A model generated the notes under the pieces. The model saw nothing but the letters and a program-made list of their open reading frames with translations, had not been told where the DNA came from and ran no database searches. The translations under genes and the position numbers were made by a program. A stretch of 64,000 bases of DNA from Dermanyssus gallinae (taxonomy: Eukaryota > Arthropoda > Arachnida > Mesostigmata > Dermanyssidae). Positions 20,851 to 32,924 of this stretch are shown here, piece by piece (the first letter of the stretch is position 1; every line of letters begins with the position of its first letter). The stretch is taken from contig QVRM01002794.1 in NCBI GenBank assembly GCA_003439945.1, positions 1 through 64,000 on the forward strand. Reading direction: 5' to 3'.

Positions 20851-22230
20851 TCTGGGCTGACGCCTTGTCCAGCGCTATCAAGCAGCTTTGTGTGCCCGTT
20901 GACCGGAGTACGAGATGACTAGACATTGACCCCCCGAATGTGTAAGTGAACGACGTACGTCCGCTACGGACCGTGCATCGTGATAACTATCCAGCCCAAA
21001 CTAGAACAGTAGCTGCAGTAACAAGTGATCTTAGTAGTAATGTTGGCGTTAGCAGGGCCAAATGCAGCAGTAACCAAAGTAGCAGTAGAGACATAGAGGT
21101 AATAGATAGTGTGCAGAAATAACAGTGGTGGTGCCGCCGCTGCCTCTACTGCACCAGCTACCGCATCAGTGATCATGGCACCGACTAGGTTTGTCCCTGA
21201 TTCTAAACAGCCATTCGGGCAGCGACAACAGAAAGTTCGCCAGCGTTTCCGGTCGCTGTCTAAGCAGTGTGTTGGTGTGTGGAAACGAACGAGCGAGCGA
21301 CGAAAACCCGGCGAACCGGCCGCAGTCAAAGCGGGGCTATTTGACCAGTGGGAAAGGCAGAAGAAGAAGCCGCCGCCGCAGACAAAGAGCTGCTGTCTTT
21401 GTCGGTGCTGCCCAAACTAGCAGCAGAAACGAGCGCCGTTGACCTGATAGTCACCAATCAACCAATGTAGCGAGTGACTCGATAATTGGTCTCTGATTGG
21501 GGCGGGGGTTGTATTGGTGGGGCGAGGGTTGTTTTGGTGGGCCGAGGGTTGTTTTGGTGGGGCGTAGTTCCCCCTTCACACTACCGCCCGACAGAGACCG
21601 GGTCCGAGAGTCGTGACAAGGCGACCGATGCTGCCGTTTTTCGGTTGCCCGTTGTCGCTAGCGGCGCCGTATGATAACCACGCTTGCAGGTAAGGCTTGC
21701 AAAATAAACCTGAGGCGTCACAGCATACTTACCTAGTGCTGTAAGTATTGTAAGTGATGTAAGGTTGGAAATTCAAACTAACTCGATCATGGGGCAACTC
21801 CCTGCAAACCGGTGTGACGGCGGACGGCCGACCGGCCGGTCCTGGCTCTGAAAACGGCCGTTTTCAATACCGATAGCCGTATCCGTGCGCATCACATCAC
21901 ATTAGCAATTAGCACAATTTATAGGGGTTGGCGGTGCAGCAAGCGTAAGATGCACTATGTGCGTATAGTACGTATGTGTATATGTATATAGTCTACTGTG
22001 TACATAACAAGCTGTGTTTAGAAGTAGAGATAGACGTATACACCCATAGCATACAAAAATACAGCAACCACCGGTTTGAGTTTAAATGCCCGAGTTGTCG
22101 TCTTTTTTCAACTTCAGATTCGAATTCATGTATATGTAAATATATTTTTATCTCTTTAATCGGACACTGTAACTAAGCAAGTAAGGGCAATTTCCGCTCG
22201 GAAAGAGCCGGAAAATGGGTAGAGAGGCAA
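20850..22230. other. unassigned stretch with a G-rich 20-bp minisatellite
   Basis: A GC-rich segment at 21110-21680 holds three units of a 20-bp repeat at 21501-21560 (GGCGAGGGTTGTTTTGGTGG). A donor-like GCAGGTAAGG lies near 21688. The ORFs are short, and none has an ATG plus a recognisable motif. Confidence 0.5.
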
Positions 22231-22243
22231 ACCAGCCTCTAGT

Positions 22244-22760
22244 TTGATGGAAAGGAACACCCAAAAGGCTAGTCAGGCGGAATCAGTGGAACTCTTAGTG
22301 GAAAAAGAAAAGCTCACCAGCAAGCTCTTCTGCGTAACCGCCAGCCGAGAGAATATTGACGTCGTGGTGAAGACTCTTGCAGACAAACTCAGGGCTGCCG
22401 AAAGGTTGCCACTCAATAAGTCAGATAAGGTAAGAAACTCCTTCACCAGGTGCTAACAAAAACCAAGGCAGTCTTGAATCCAAACACACTTAGTGCGCCT
22501 TTTTCCTGTCACGTGAGAAGTCGGGGGAGTAGAGAAAAATATGTGAGCTCCTGAAGTGCCCAGCCAGGAACCCTTAGAGAACGGGAATTAGACCTTACCG
22601 ACGCTCCTACAGCCCACATGTTCTTTGAGGCACTGTAATACTAGGTAAAAACCAGTAGAGCCACAACGACCTTTCTTCTAGAGAATAAGGGAGAGAAGTC
22701 GTACGCAGATACGACGAGGGACCTAGGCACCAAGGTGGGCCCTTATGCCCGCTAAATCAG
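22244..22760 (+). pseudogene. R1-like retrotransposon ORF1 segment, first duplicate
   Basis: An open plus-strand start (ATG 22244, 70 codons) is rich in Lys/Glu/Leu (ESVELLVEKEKLTSKL), consistent with the coiled-coil part of a LINE ORF1. Beyond the stop, from about 22435 to 22760, the DNA aligns with 23195-23520: shared blocks are AACTCCT.CACCA, AAGGC.GTCTTGAA and GAAGTCGTACGC.GATACGA. The block encodes a KSYADT-type sequence here, but with stops. It is the more decayed of two direct copies. Confidence 0.55.
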
Positions 22761-22769
22761 CGCCACTTA

Positions 22770-23085
22770 ATTGAATAATTAGGCAGAATATGTCGGCACC
22801 GATGTCGGCACGGAAACAGAAGAAAGCAGGCACACATTAGGAGGCCGGGGTGCTAATGTACTCCCGAGGCCACTGCCTAGGCGGCAGGCGGAAATGATCA
22901 GCCGCTAAACTAAGGTGGGTTCTATCGCAGGCAGCATCCAAGAGGTGAGTCCTCTACAACTCCCGGTGCTTAAAGAAGACGACCTGTCGGATAGTGACAC
23001 AAATTGAAATTGAAAAATGTAAATTGAAAATATTGGAAGATGGCCTGCCAATTCCATGGCATTGACGGCAAGGTCGAGAAGAGGA
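22770..23085. other. spacer between the two ORF1 duplicates
   Basis: No recognisable coding sequence. It may be part of the duplicated unit. Confidence 0.4.
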
Positions 23086-23089
23086 GAGG

Positions 23090-23626
23090 GTGACCCCTTT
23101 CCATCTCATTCGCGAGACAGAGGATAACAACGTGCTAACTACTTGGACTCTGGTTGCATTTCGCCTCCTTAGGGATGCTACGCCTGTTTATAACAAAGAA
23201 ACTCCTGCACCAAGTTTTAACAAAGCCCAAGGCGGTCTTGAACCCAAATGCACTTGGAGCTATCCCCTGTCACACGACACGTCAGGGGGAGCAGAGGGGA
23301 ATATGCAAGCGCCTGGAGTGCCTAGTCCTGGACACCTAGAGAACGGGACCTGGACCTCGCCGTCGCCCCCACAGCCCACAAGTCCATCCGGGCACTCCAA
23401 AGCAAGATGGATAATGGTAGAGCCATCACAACATTTTTTTCTAAAGAAGGAAGAAGGGAAGTCGTACGCGGATACGATCAGGGACCCAAGCACCAAGGTG
23501 GACCCTCACGCCTGTCCGGTCAGGGTCACTCACGTCCAACACCTGCCTAAAGAGGACATGCGGCTGATAGTTACGAAGACGGCATTGGGATGGGCCATAC
23601 AGTCCGCTTTGGAGACGAAAATATAA
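23090..23626 (+). pseudogene. R1-like retrotransposon ORF1 segment, second duplicate
   Basis: A 178-codon open frame with no ATG at its start. It holds a Pro/Ser/Gly-rich stretch (about 23330-23410) and then KKEEGKSYADTIRDPSTKV, a motif common in ORF1 proteins of R1/Jockey-like LINEs. It ends at a TAA at 23624-23626. The first duplicate lies about 760 bp upstream in the same orientation. I take it as the ORF1 part of the retrotransposon whose 3' end lies at 25285-25960, with intervening sequence that is deleted or foreign. That link is inference. Confidence 0.55.
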
Positions 23627-23639
23627 ATTTAGTTTATTT

Positions 23640-25280
23640 CCTATACGCGGCTTCTTTTATAAGTTATTGTACAAAGCATCTCGGGTTACGTTATTTACTA
23701 AATTCGGCGCACCGAAACATTGATGGGCGGTCGAGATTGACCGCCTCAGGTAGAACTGCATCTAAGCGCGACGCCCCCTCAACAGGGCCCGGCAATCCGC
23801 GCTTGCAGGAAAGGCAGCTCCGCAACAAAACGCTGAGTGCAAAGAGCTGCCTTTTTCGCAAGAAATTTCGGAAACAAAACCCCTCCTTAAGGGGCTGGTG
23901 AACCTGATGTCCAAGGGTACTAAAGAAGCGGTTTCAGCGCTGCACCCCCTACCCCTTGGACCCGACTGGTAGTCGGTGTTGTCTGTCCGACACCCACCTG
24001 TCGGCAGGAGGACGACAGACAATGTCAACCACCTGTCGACATTGGCAACAGACCAGTTCGGGCCTGGCACCTCCACCTGCGGCACCTCCCACTTTAAGCG
24101 TGCCGCCGACGACCATAGTCCGATGCCGGATCTGCAAGTCCATCGCGTCTTCTATGTCATAGATCAATGCGGATACGCTGCTTTGTTGGCGAACAGTCTT
24201 GTACCACAATTTTGTCCGGCGAACACTCTAGCTTTGATTTCACCGGTCGACAATGACAGTTTTAACGCCAGTGCTTCTACTCTACGTACAAAGCAAGCCA
24301 ACGACTTCTGTCGTTGTTGCGTACACAACGCCAGTTGGACTCGCAGCCATGTCCATGCGTTAAGTGCCAAATACGCGCTTTGTCGACAAGCTTGTTCATG
24401 ATCACCGGACGGGTCTCACCCCATAACCATCCGCCGGTCTCTTTCGCGATCTCAAATAACCGGATCTACTCTTCCGCTGAGATGATATCGCTTTCCGGTC
24501 CGCTGAGATGATAACGTCTGGACCCACATTGCCGTGCTCGGTTCCGTCTTCCTCTTCATCGTCAACTGAGCCATCATAGCCAGGGTAGCATCTGCCATCG
24601 CCTTCATCGAACTCATCATTTCAGCCAGCATCTCCATAGTTAACGGCGTCCCGCCGGCGTTCGTCGCCATTCTATACCGGCACCGGTTTCGCCCGATAGC
24701 CCTAACCTCTTGCTGCCGCTGCAACTCTGCGTGCGCGTTCGCCTCTTCCACGACACGCGACGCCTTATCCACGGACACCCGGTCGATCTTTACTCGCGTC
24801 AACTCAACCTTACCGCAACAGCGACAACCTAAACAGCGACTGCAGCACCACACTCAGTTCTGCACACTTAGCACCGCAATTTCACCGCAAGTCACACGCG
24901 CAACCGCACCACCTCACTGCCCTTCGCCGTGGACTCGACACCCTTGCTGTGTCTCTCGGTCAACCGGTTCGTGTTCGTGTCGCCCTCTTTCGAGGAGCAT
25001 TGTATTGTAACGGCCGTTTTACTTAGTGTAAATAACGCAATTAACAGCCTCTGCATTTCGCGCATTATATACCTAGAGTCTCCAAAGAACATATAACCTG
25101 CGTCGTGCAACTGAGATAGCGCTCAAAATTGCTAATAACTTCGCGTGCCTCATGCCTAACACCTTTAGGCCCCGCCACTATAAACGACGCATTATCGTGT
25201 CGATAGCCGAGTCAGCCGCCGTACAAAGGCCTCCAGCCTGGCTTTCTAACACTGTAACAACCTCCGGAATGGTCCGCCGG
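23640..25280. other. GC-rich stretch with a weak minus-strand ORF
   Basis: On the minus strand, an ATG at about 24666 opens a 72-codon frame with a Met/Ala-rich helix (MEMLAEMMSSMKAMADATL). This could be the start of a gag-like protein, with the GC-rich sequence upstream (24670-25110) as its leader; I cannot confirm it. Otherwise no gene is recognised. Confidence 0.3.
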
Positions 25281-25284
25281 AAGA

Positions 25285-25960
25285 TTGCCGTCGTTTGTTG
25301 GAAGATCGTACACTCAAGATGGAAGACGAGCGACGACGGAGCATCACCCTATGACAAGAGGAGTGGGACAACCTGGAAGAGGGGGTTCTAGGCGCCTTTT
25401 CTTGGAAGCTTATACCAACATCAATGAATGGCTAAATCGACCCAGAGAAAATCTAGCCTTCCAAGCCACCCAGGTCCTGACAAGTCACGGAGGCTTCAAG
25501 CCCTACATGTTCAGGATTGAGAATGCTCCCAGCCCCGCGTCCACTTCTGCGATCGACTCGAGGATACCCCAGAACACACGACTTTTAGGTGTCCCGCATG
25601 GGCGGAACAGCATGGCTCCGCTACGTTTTCAACAACAACAACACTTAATACGGCGGCGGACTTGCCCATCATCTGCAGGTTAATACAGAAGTCTTTGCCC
25701 CAGTGACTTGAGGTGAGGAAGATTTTTAGAATTGTGGTTACGGAAAAATCTATGGCAATAACACGCCACGCTAAGCGCATCCCTCAAGCCTCCGGGGAAA
25801 AAGCCAGACACGAGTAGTCTTCCACGTCCCCCCATTGTGTAAAGTATTTCCATATGCAGTTCTCGGTCGGTGGGAAGATGAGAGAACCACATCGCTATAT
25901 TGTAGAGTTTCAATAAGGCGAATTGCAAGCGCATTAGTAACATATTGATCTTAGCTGTCA
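25285..25960 (+). pseudogene. R1-like retrotransposon, C-terminal end of pol and 3' tail, copy 1
   Basis: The C-terminal region downstream of reverse transcriptase. One frame reads ERRRSITL and QEEWDNLEEGVLGAFSWKLIP (about 25325-25415), and a second reads RENLAFQATQVLTSHGGFKPY, then MFRIENAPSPA (about 25440-25545). Together these match the terminal segment of R1-group LINEs, where LTGHG.F..YL.R....SP precedes a Cys-rich C terminus. Stops and at least one frameshift make it a pseudogene. The tail, from HHLQVN (about 25660) through TCCGGGGAAAAAGCC (about 25790), also aligns with the copy at 50434-51200. Confidence 0.75.
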
Positions 25961-25964
25961 AAAG

Positions 25965-26485
25965 AAATGGAAACGGGCTCGAAACTTAACCTCAAATGCC
26001 ACAAAAGGCGAAGCATTAAGAAAATTCGGAGATAAAACGTCTTAAATACAACATAACTGCAGTACTATTAAGGGTTCATGTCTATCGAAAAATATTGCAA
26101 TAACACTAAACGTGAATCCATTAAATGAAAAATAAGCTTTAACGTTATAAAATGATAAACAGAAAAAAGAAACTTTAACGTTATGAAAGGAAAAGTTTAA
26201 ATCGAAAACTGCAAATTCATCAGTAGAACTTTTTTTGCAGGAAAAACGTTGACTAGTTTTGCTTGATTCTAGAAAAGTTTGGCTCTATTAAGCACGCTAG
26301 ACTAGGTACATGATGGCTTAGTTTCTTCATAAGGGAACGAGTGTTAAAGTACGCACAAAACGTTCGTCAGAAAGGTGGTACGTTAGCTTAGCTATTAATG
26401 TTTTTACTCTACCTCAGTCGGGCTACCGGCTGCCCTGCGTATTTTGAGGTGTTCGACGTAAATGCTAGCAGTAGAATCTTAATGT
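25965..26485. other. unassigned AT-rich stretch
   Basis: Contains AACTTTAACGTTAT twice near 26135-26185. No gene is recognised. Confidence 0.5.
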
Positions 26486-26488
26486 TTG

Positions 26489-26626
26489 CGAATTCTCTTC
26501 TAAAAGCCCATGCCGCATTTTCAAGCCAGCGTTGTTTGTCCTTCAGAGGAAGCAGAAAACGACGTTTCCGCGCGAACACGACGGTGTGCTTAATTCCGGA
26601 CATCCAATATTAAAAGTCCAAACAGC

Positions 26627-26666
<40 letters not shown>
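26489..26666. mobile_element. divergent foldback-family relic ending in (TA)n
   Basis: GCGAATTCTCTTCTAAAAGCCCATG, then GAAGCAGAAAACGACG and CGCGAACACGACGGTGTGCTTAAT match the right arm of the foldback copies in the same order (about 13190-13320 in copy 2). The outer arm is then mostly deleted, and the sequence runs via AACAGCCTATATT into a (TA)n array at 26632-26666. It is more diverged than copies 1 and 2. Confidence 0.65.
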
Positions 26667-26669
<3 letters not shown>

Positions 26670-28130
26670 ACTCACAGGCGACGGCTATCCATTAAACGTC
26701 GGCTCAAGTTTTTCGTGCGAAATGATAACGCTAGTGTGGGTTGCGTGTTGCGTGAGCAAATTCATCGTCCCTCCGTTTACTTCAACAATACGCAGTATGA
26801 TTTTGTGGTGGGATTTTTCGCACACTGCGAGCCGTTACTCGATCAATCACCGGTGCGTCCGCCTATTGGCGATGTACGATACTTCGCCATACGATACTTC
26901 AATGTTCAGCTTTCTGCTCTTCAATGTTTAGCTGTTGTTGCTCAGGTTTCTATTTAGTTTTCGCTCGATCGGCGTAAACAACCAGAGATCTGAAATGAGC
27001 GAACATGGATTTCTCAAAGCCGCTTCAGAATCAGTCGCAAATATCCTTAACCCAACTAGACACGATGCTTTATATTAAACAGCCATGCCTGCGTGCCTAT
27101 AAAACATCTCACAGCACCAGAAATATGGCAAGTCACAATTGTTCTTGTGTTCGTCGGACGCAAGCGCTGCATCAGCAACCTATGCCCGCTCATGGAGGGG
27201 CACACCCATTGTTGCTAAAGACGCCAAATACATTATATGTTTTCTAATTTTATGTCTACAATCACAAAAGCTTTAAGCACCTACTATTTCGCTTTGTAAA
27301 ATGCCTGAAAGTGATCAACTTAATGATACGACAAGGATTTATTTTGCTAGAGTATCGAATAAGATGCTATAGCATGTGTTTGTTTCTGTCATTAAAATGA
27401 TACGACAATAATTATTCGTTTATTAGTCAACCACGCGAATATCACAAGATCAAATAATCATCATTATTAATTACACGTATAAAAACACCCGGGTGGTATT
27501 GACCTCACCAATGTCATCTTCAATTCCCCCTCATTTTTAGTGTGCCAGACCACGTAACAGTTGTACAAGTTCGCAGTGGGCCGCGTGATACCTTTCATAA
27601 ATTTAAATTTTCATCGTATCACATATGCATTGCAGACCTAGCTCAATATTAGCCTCTTTCATGTAAATACCGTGAGAAATCCGTTGGCGTCGCATATGAA
27701 GAATACCTCTAACTCCTGATCGTAAGACCGCGTTTTGTTGCCTTCTCGTTGCAAGTTTTGTTGGACAGTTAAATGTAGATGATCAAATTTGGTTCAATTC
27801 ATTTGAGTGTCCTATCTACAAATTAGTTTAGAGTTTTTCAAATCTAAATTACAAAATGGTAAAAAAAAACGCCCAAGGAAAAATGCAAAATTGTGCTAAA
27901 CGAAAGATAGACGCGTAATGATTAATAATCAGATATCAGTGACTAGATTATTCTAGTAGAGTTAGTAGTGATAACACATTCATGGGTTCTAAATATCCAT
28001 GTAGATCAAAAAGCGTTTAAAGCCAAAAATATATAGGTATTGATGACAATTATCGCTACGATGCCTGCCGTCAACATTCTGACAAGTGACCTGCACATTT
28101 AGGCTTATGGTGCACCGGCCAAGAAGAGGG
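26670..28130. other. unassigned stretch
   Basis: A plus-strand open stretch at 26670-26957 has a faint RNase H-like pattern (see rejected items). No gene is supported. Confidence 0.5.
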
Positions 28131-29780
28131 CATTTTATTGTCCCTTTCCAGGCAGTGCATGAGATGCCTCCAAGTGCGTTTGCTGCTACTGTGCTATAGT
28201 TCTCGGGTTTTTCGGTGCCCATTCTCACACATCATGGTGGACAGCCATGCCTTTGTTTTAGGCTGCATTTTTTCGTGTGTGTATATCCGCTTAGGCAATG
28301 CAATTAGCCTGCACACTGTGTTTGAAGATTGGTCGCGGCTGCTGCTGTCATTACAATTGATGCTTTGTTGTTGTTGTTGTTGTTAATGTTGTTGTTGTTA
28401 ATGTTGTTGTTGACATGTGACCAGAAAACGAGACGATTGAAATGCGCAGGATGGTTTTGCTTTTGCCCTTTGAACGAATTTAGGAGTGACGAGTTGGGCT
28501 AAAGGCGGCCGTTGCCCTTGTAGGCGTCGAGCTGGCAAGACGACTGGCGTCTGCACGGTCATCGTGTGTCGCTTGCCGTAGAAGCACCAGACCGGCGGCC
28601 ACCCGGACAGGAGGCACAAGGCCGGCTTGTAAATGTGGCAAGGACGAAAAGCCAGCGAGATTAATATCCGTGGCTGTCGTGCCCTTGGTCTACCATACTC
28701 GTAGTCGAGGCGCTTTGTACTTTCGCTGGCTGGCTGGCAAACTGTCTGTGCTCGCTTGTGTTTGCAAATAGGGGCAAGCAAAAGGCAACGGGAAGGGGGC
28801 GCGTTTGCTGTTTCGTCATTAAATTGTTCAATGGTTGGTTGTTGCCCTCCTGGTCGCTCCGTCCACTGTGGTGGGCCACAGTGGACGGCCGTGTGGCGGG
28901 CGGCGCACTGTTCTGTACGGCACCGTGGTCGGCTGGTAAGGGCAGCGGTTGTTCCTTGACGTTTGGGAACGTCGTCGACATTCAAGGCGCCCCTTCCCGC
29001 TCTGCACGAAAAGCACGCAATGGGCGCGGGCTGTTAGCAGCGGCTTGTGACAGCAGCCGGCGGCAGCAGAAGCCAGGACGGCGGCGACGATCGCAGTCGT
29101 TGTTGTTGTTGTTGCTATTGTTGCTGTTGTTGTTGTTGTTGCTGCTAGTGTTCCTGTTGTTGTTGTTGTTGTTGCTGCTATTGTTCCTGTTGTTGTTGTT
29201 GTTGTTGTTGCTGTTGTTGTTGTTGTTGTTGATGCTGTTGTTGCTGTTGTTGTTGTTGTTGTTGCTGTTGCGGCAACATCAGCGGCGCCAGTAACAATAC
29301 GGGTATGTTACTCGCGGGCCGCCGACGACACACGAACAGATGGCTGGCAGGATAGTCGTGGCTTGGGAGATGGCGTGGGCAGCATAGGCAGGGCGCCGGG
29401 GTGACTGAGGTCTCAGCGGTGGAGGCTAAAAGCTAAAACGGTTATCAGTCAGTCTTGCTGATGCTGATCCAGCTGCTGCTGTTACTGCTGGTTTGGCAGG
29501 ATGCCAGTGATACGACAACGTGAGGCAGTAGTACTGAGTCAAAGGGTATAAGGAAAGGGCTCTGAGACGTTGCGAGACGATAGAGGAAAACGCCAGAGAA
29601 AGAGAAGACGGGAGAAGAAACAGAGGAAGAACCAAAAAGAGGACCATAGCGTACGCTGCACCTTCCGGTGAAGCGGCATCAGCGGCAAACAGGGCAATAG
29701 CAGCAGAAGCAGCAGAAACACTATCGCTACCGTAAGGACGCTGTAACGTCATCAGCCTGCTAGATTCGATCATCATTATG
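28130..29780. other. GC-rich block with (GTT)n arrays
   Basis: GTT arrays lie at about 28365-28412 and 29095-29278, with GC-rich sequence between and after them. A perfect hairpin with 13-bp arms lies at 28859-28888 (CCGTCCACTGTGG, loop TGGG, complement). Leu-rich or Asn-rich translations across the arrays are artefacts. Confidence 0.6.
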
Positions 29781-29789
29781 AATGCGCCT

Positions 29790-30293
29790 CCGTTCTACCC
29801 CTGTTCTACCCCATTCTTATAATACCACACATACACGTATCGCAGTGTAGGTGCTGCTTCGGCTATTGCCGTTGTGCGTGTTATTGTTTGTGCTCTTTCA
29901 ATAACAACCACCGCAGGCTGCATCCGGGGGATGGAGGCAGGGGGAGAGAGGTTGGAGGGGGTTGGGAAGAGGGTTGGAGAGAGGTAGAGAATAGCGGACG
30001 GTCAGTCAAACGTTCGAATGAAGATATGCGACAGTGCTTAGGTAAAGCAACGATGATAACGACAAAAGTTAACGACGATCACATATGTCTACCTAGGTGG
30101 GTATGTTCAAGCTTGTGTTCAAACGCTGATGTCTTCTTTTTTTGCTCGTTCTTATTCTTTTTCCTATATTTTGGCTGCTGCTTCTTGGCTTTGCTATGCC
30201 GCCGTTATTATGAGCAAACGTTACCGCTACAATGAAGACAAACATGAATTGTCATACTGCCCTAGTTTTGGCTTTGTCACTTACATCTCTCTC

Positions 30294-30360
<67 letters not shown>

Positions 30361-30382
30361 GCTGCTATTGTAGTAGCACTGC

Positions 30383-30418
<36 letters not shown>

Positions 30419-30460
30419 CAGACATATATATAATTTTTTTAAAACTATATATATTTAAAA

Positions 30461-30497
<37 letters not shown>

Positions 30498-31880
30498 CTT
30501 ATTGTGCGATAATACACTGGCTTAGCTCGGTACCACATAGCATTTTTTTTGCCGATAGCGTTTACCGACATATGATTGCACTGTACACTGCATGTAAAAT
30601 CATGTACATTCACAAAGTTTGGCTTCATACGCATGTAGGGGCAGTGGTGTGCATTTACCGTGACTCGACTCCCAACTCGGCAATTTGCCAGGCGTCAGAT
30701 CTTTAATTAGCGTTTGTTCTTTGTGCACTGCGGCTCAAAAAGTGCCTGAATTGTTTTTTTGGTAAGCTCAATAGTTGCTTCCTAAAATGCGACTTACTTT
30801 GTCCAAGCTTTTCATGTCACGTAGATGTGAGGTGCCTTGGATTGTGGGCAAACAATGTATCTTAACTGGGAGCATTTTAAGGCGTAATATAATGAAAGCT
30901 GTCTTATTGTTTATGTCATGCTGGCCACCTAGTAATTATATCACTGTCCTTCCTTATTTGCTTGTGCTGTTATGTTGAGTGATCTTGAGGAGTCGGGTGT
31001 TTATGTTGATGTCTGTGGTGGTGCTATTAACGCACAATGACTCTAGATTAACGATTTGTTTCCGACTCGAATGGTGCTACATCATTGCGCGGCTTAGCTG
31101 AGATAAAATTAAAGGTAGTTTCCGGATTTGCTGACAAGATCGCCAGCAGACGACATTAACCGGTCTAACGAATTCTCCGAATCCCGCTATGTATAAAGCA
31201 AAAGAAAACGGGCACCGACCCATCCGACTGAGCGACACCAGTTTACAGAAAACCATCTCCTGTATGTAGTAATCTGCATTTGGCATTTTGAAATTTACCT
31301 AAGACCAATAAAGCGTATAAGATGTTCGAGCATTCTAAGCTTGATCCCAAATATCTCGTGCAGTCTCATAAGGACTCGATCTTTACGTTAGCTGTTCAAG
31401 GTGGCGTGTGAGCTTATGAGTGCCACGTATGTCAATTTTTCGTCAGCGTGACGGAGTATGACGTGGTTAATTGCAGTATTTGCTGTAGACCGTCCTCAAA
31501 TGAACTGTTCGTTGCGATTTAATATTTGAGAGCTGCTTAAAAAACTTGATTGAGCTCTAAATGTTGCATGCTTCCCTTCGAAACATTGATGACAACATTC
31601 GAAACAACATAAAATGGGCATTTGCTCAAATGTTGGCTTTACCTCTTTGATAGGAGCCTCAGCGATCTAACTGCTTTATAACAGGCCAACTTGCCGGGTA
31701 CTCAACGGAGTAACCACCTAACGATGACTGGTTGTGATGCAAAACAAATGTGTCTAAGATCATAGGCAATAGGAACTTGTTCGTTCATTAATTGGGTCTA
31801 CAAAGCTCATAACACACAATTAGTCAAGGGGCTGGGGCTTGGCTACACGCCTTACCATGTCCTCGAATTGGGACTCTGTT
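29790..31880. other. unassigned stretch with CT and TA repeats
   Basis: A purine-rich GGA run lies near 29930-29980, then (CT)n at 30287-30330 passing directly into (TA)n at 30330-30356, with further (TA)n at 30386-30414 and 30466-30493. No gene is recognised. Confidence 0.55.
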
Positions 31881-31882
31881 AG

Positions 31883-32512
31883 ACCACGCGCATAAGCGCA
31901 GGGCTGCGGCTTGGTGTTGACCTAGTCGTGCCCCACCGATGTCGTTGTGGTGATTTTGTAGACGCGTTGGCCCATCATGGCCTGTCATGCGCGTTAAGTG
32001 CAGGCCGACGAGCACGTCACTCTGCTCTAAATGACACCTTTAGTCGCGCACTTCGATCTGCCGGCTTCCCATGTGTTTTAGAGCCCCCGGGTCTATCGAG
32101 GGATGACGGAAAAAGACCTGACGGCCTGACTTTGACGCCCTTTGAGCGTGGCCGCATGCTTGTTTGGGACGCAACTGTAACCGACTCATTAGCCCCTTCG
32201 ATGGTCGGTGCAGGTGCGGACCGAGCAGGTCATGCTTCCAGGTTAGCTGAGGCTAACAAATGCAGGAAATATTCCAGTGTGGATTATCCGCACGAATTTT
32301 GTCCGTTGGCGTTCGAGACTATGGGAACTGCAGGTCCCCTTACGCTCAAACTGATTCAACGCGTAGGCAGAAGCCTTAATCTTTCGATAGGAGACTCGAG
32401 AGCATCCGAATTCTTGCGTCAGAGGCTGTCGCTTGACATCCAACGAGGAAATGCAGCGTCTGTTCGGGGCACATTGCTGAACTGGGCTAACCCTGGGTTA
32501 GAGAACCCGTAA
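31883..32512 (+). pseudogene. family C retrotransposon C terminus, copy 2
   Basis: A 5'-truncated plus-strand copy. The frame follows a TAG at 31880-31882 and reads GLRLGVDLVVPHRC, then the C-x-C / AHHGLSC cluster, SAGRRARHSALND, GKRPDGLTL, WDATVTDS and KYSSVDYPHEFCPLAFE, ending at TAA 32510-32512. It is uninterrupted for about 209 codons and retains every conserved Cys, His and Asp seen in copy 1 (8066-9175), plus a better-preserved tail (RLSLDIQRGNAASVRG). Both the zinc-like cluster and the PD...D motif survive, so the original element probably used a restriction-like endonuclease. The AATAAA tail near 32570-32640 fits its 3' end. Confidence 0.83.
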
Positions 32513-32752
32513 TCACACGTTCGCACGGAGACAATTGTCCACTCCGAAGTGCTAATATAACGAACTTATATAAATAAATATTGCCAGTCATTGTTGTATT
32601 CTATGTAGTTAGTATGTTAGTCTACTATAATAAAGCCATATAACTTAGCAAGCTTTGACATCGTTCTAGGTATAGCTGCAGCTTAGTGCCGCTCTAAAAA
32701 TGAGGACATAAACTGTGAGGCGCTAGGATATCTAATATAATATATCAGTGTT

Positions 32753-32754
<2 letters not shown>

Positions 32755-32829
<75 letters not shown>

Positions 32830-32920
32830 GTGATGATTTATTAATCATGTACAATACGTTTGCACACTCGGCAGTGCTCGCCTGATATATACACACACAT
32901 ATATATATATATATATAGTA
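32755..32920. repeat. (TA)n microsatellites
   Basis: A 70-bp pure TA array at 32755-32824, then a shorter one at about 32901-32918. Confidence 0.92.
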
Positions 32921-32924
32921 AGGT

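Noticed and set aside
26670..26957. Possible LTR-retrotransposon RNase H segment (NDNASVGCVLRE...RPSVYF)
   Set aside because: The resemblance is one short stretch; the key acidic residues and neighbouring reverse transcriptase or integrase sequence are missing.
28758..29294. 178-codon frame ending in a leucine run
   Set aside because: The leucine run is a (GTT)n array; the upstream part overlaps equally open frames on the other strand, as expected in GC-rich DNA.
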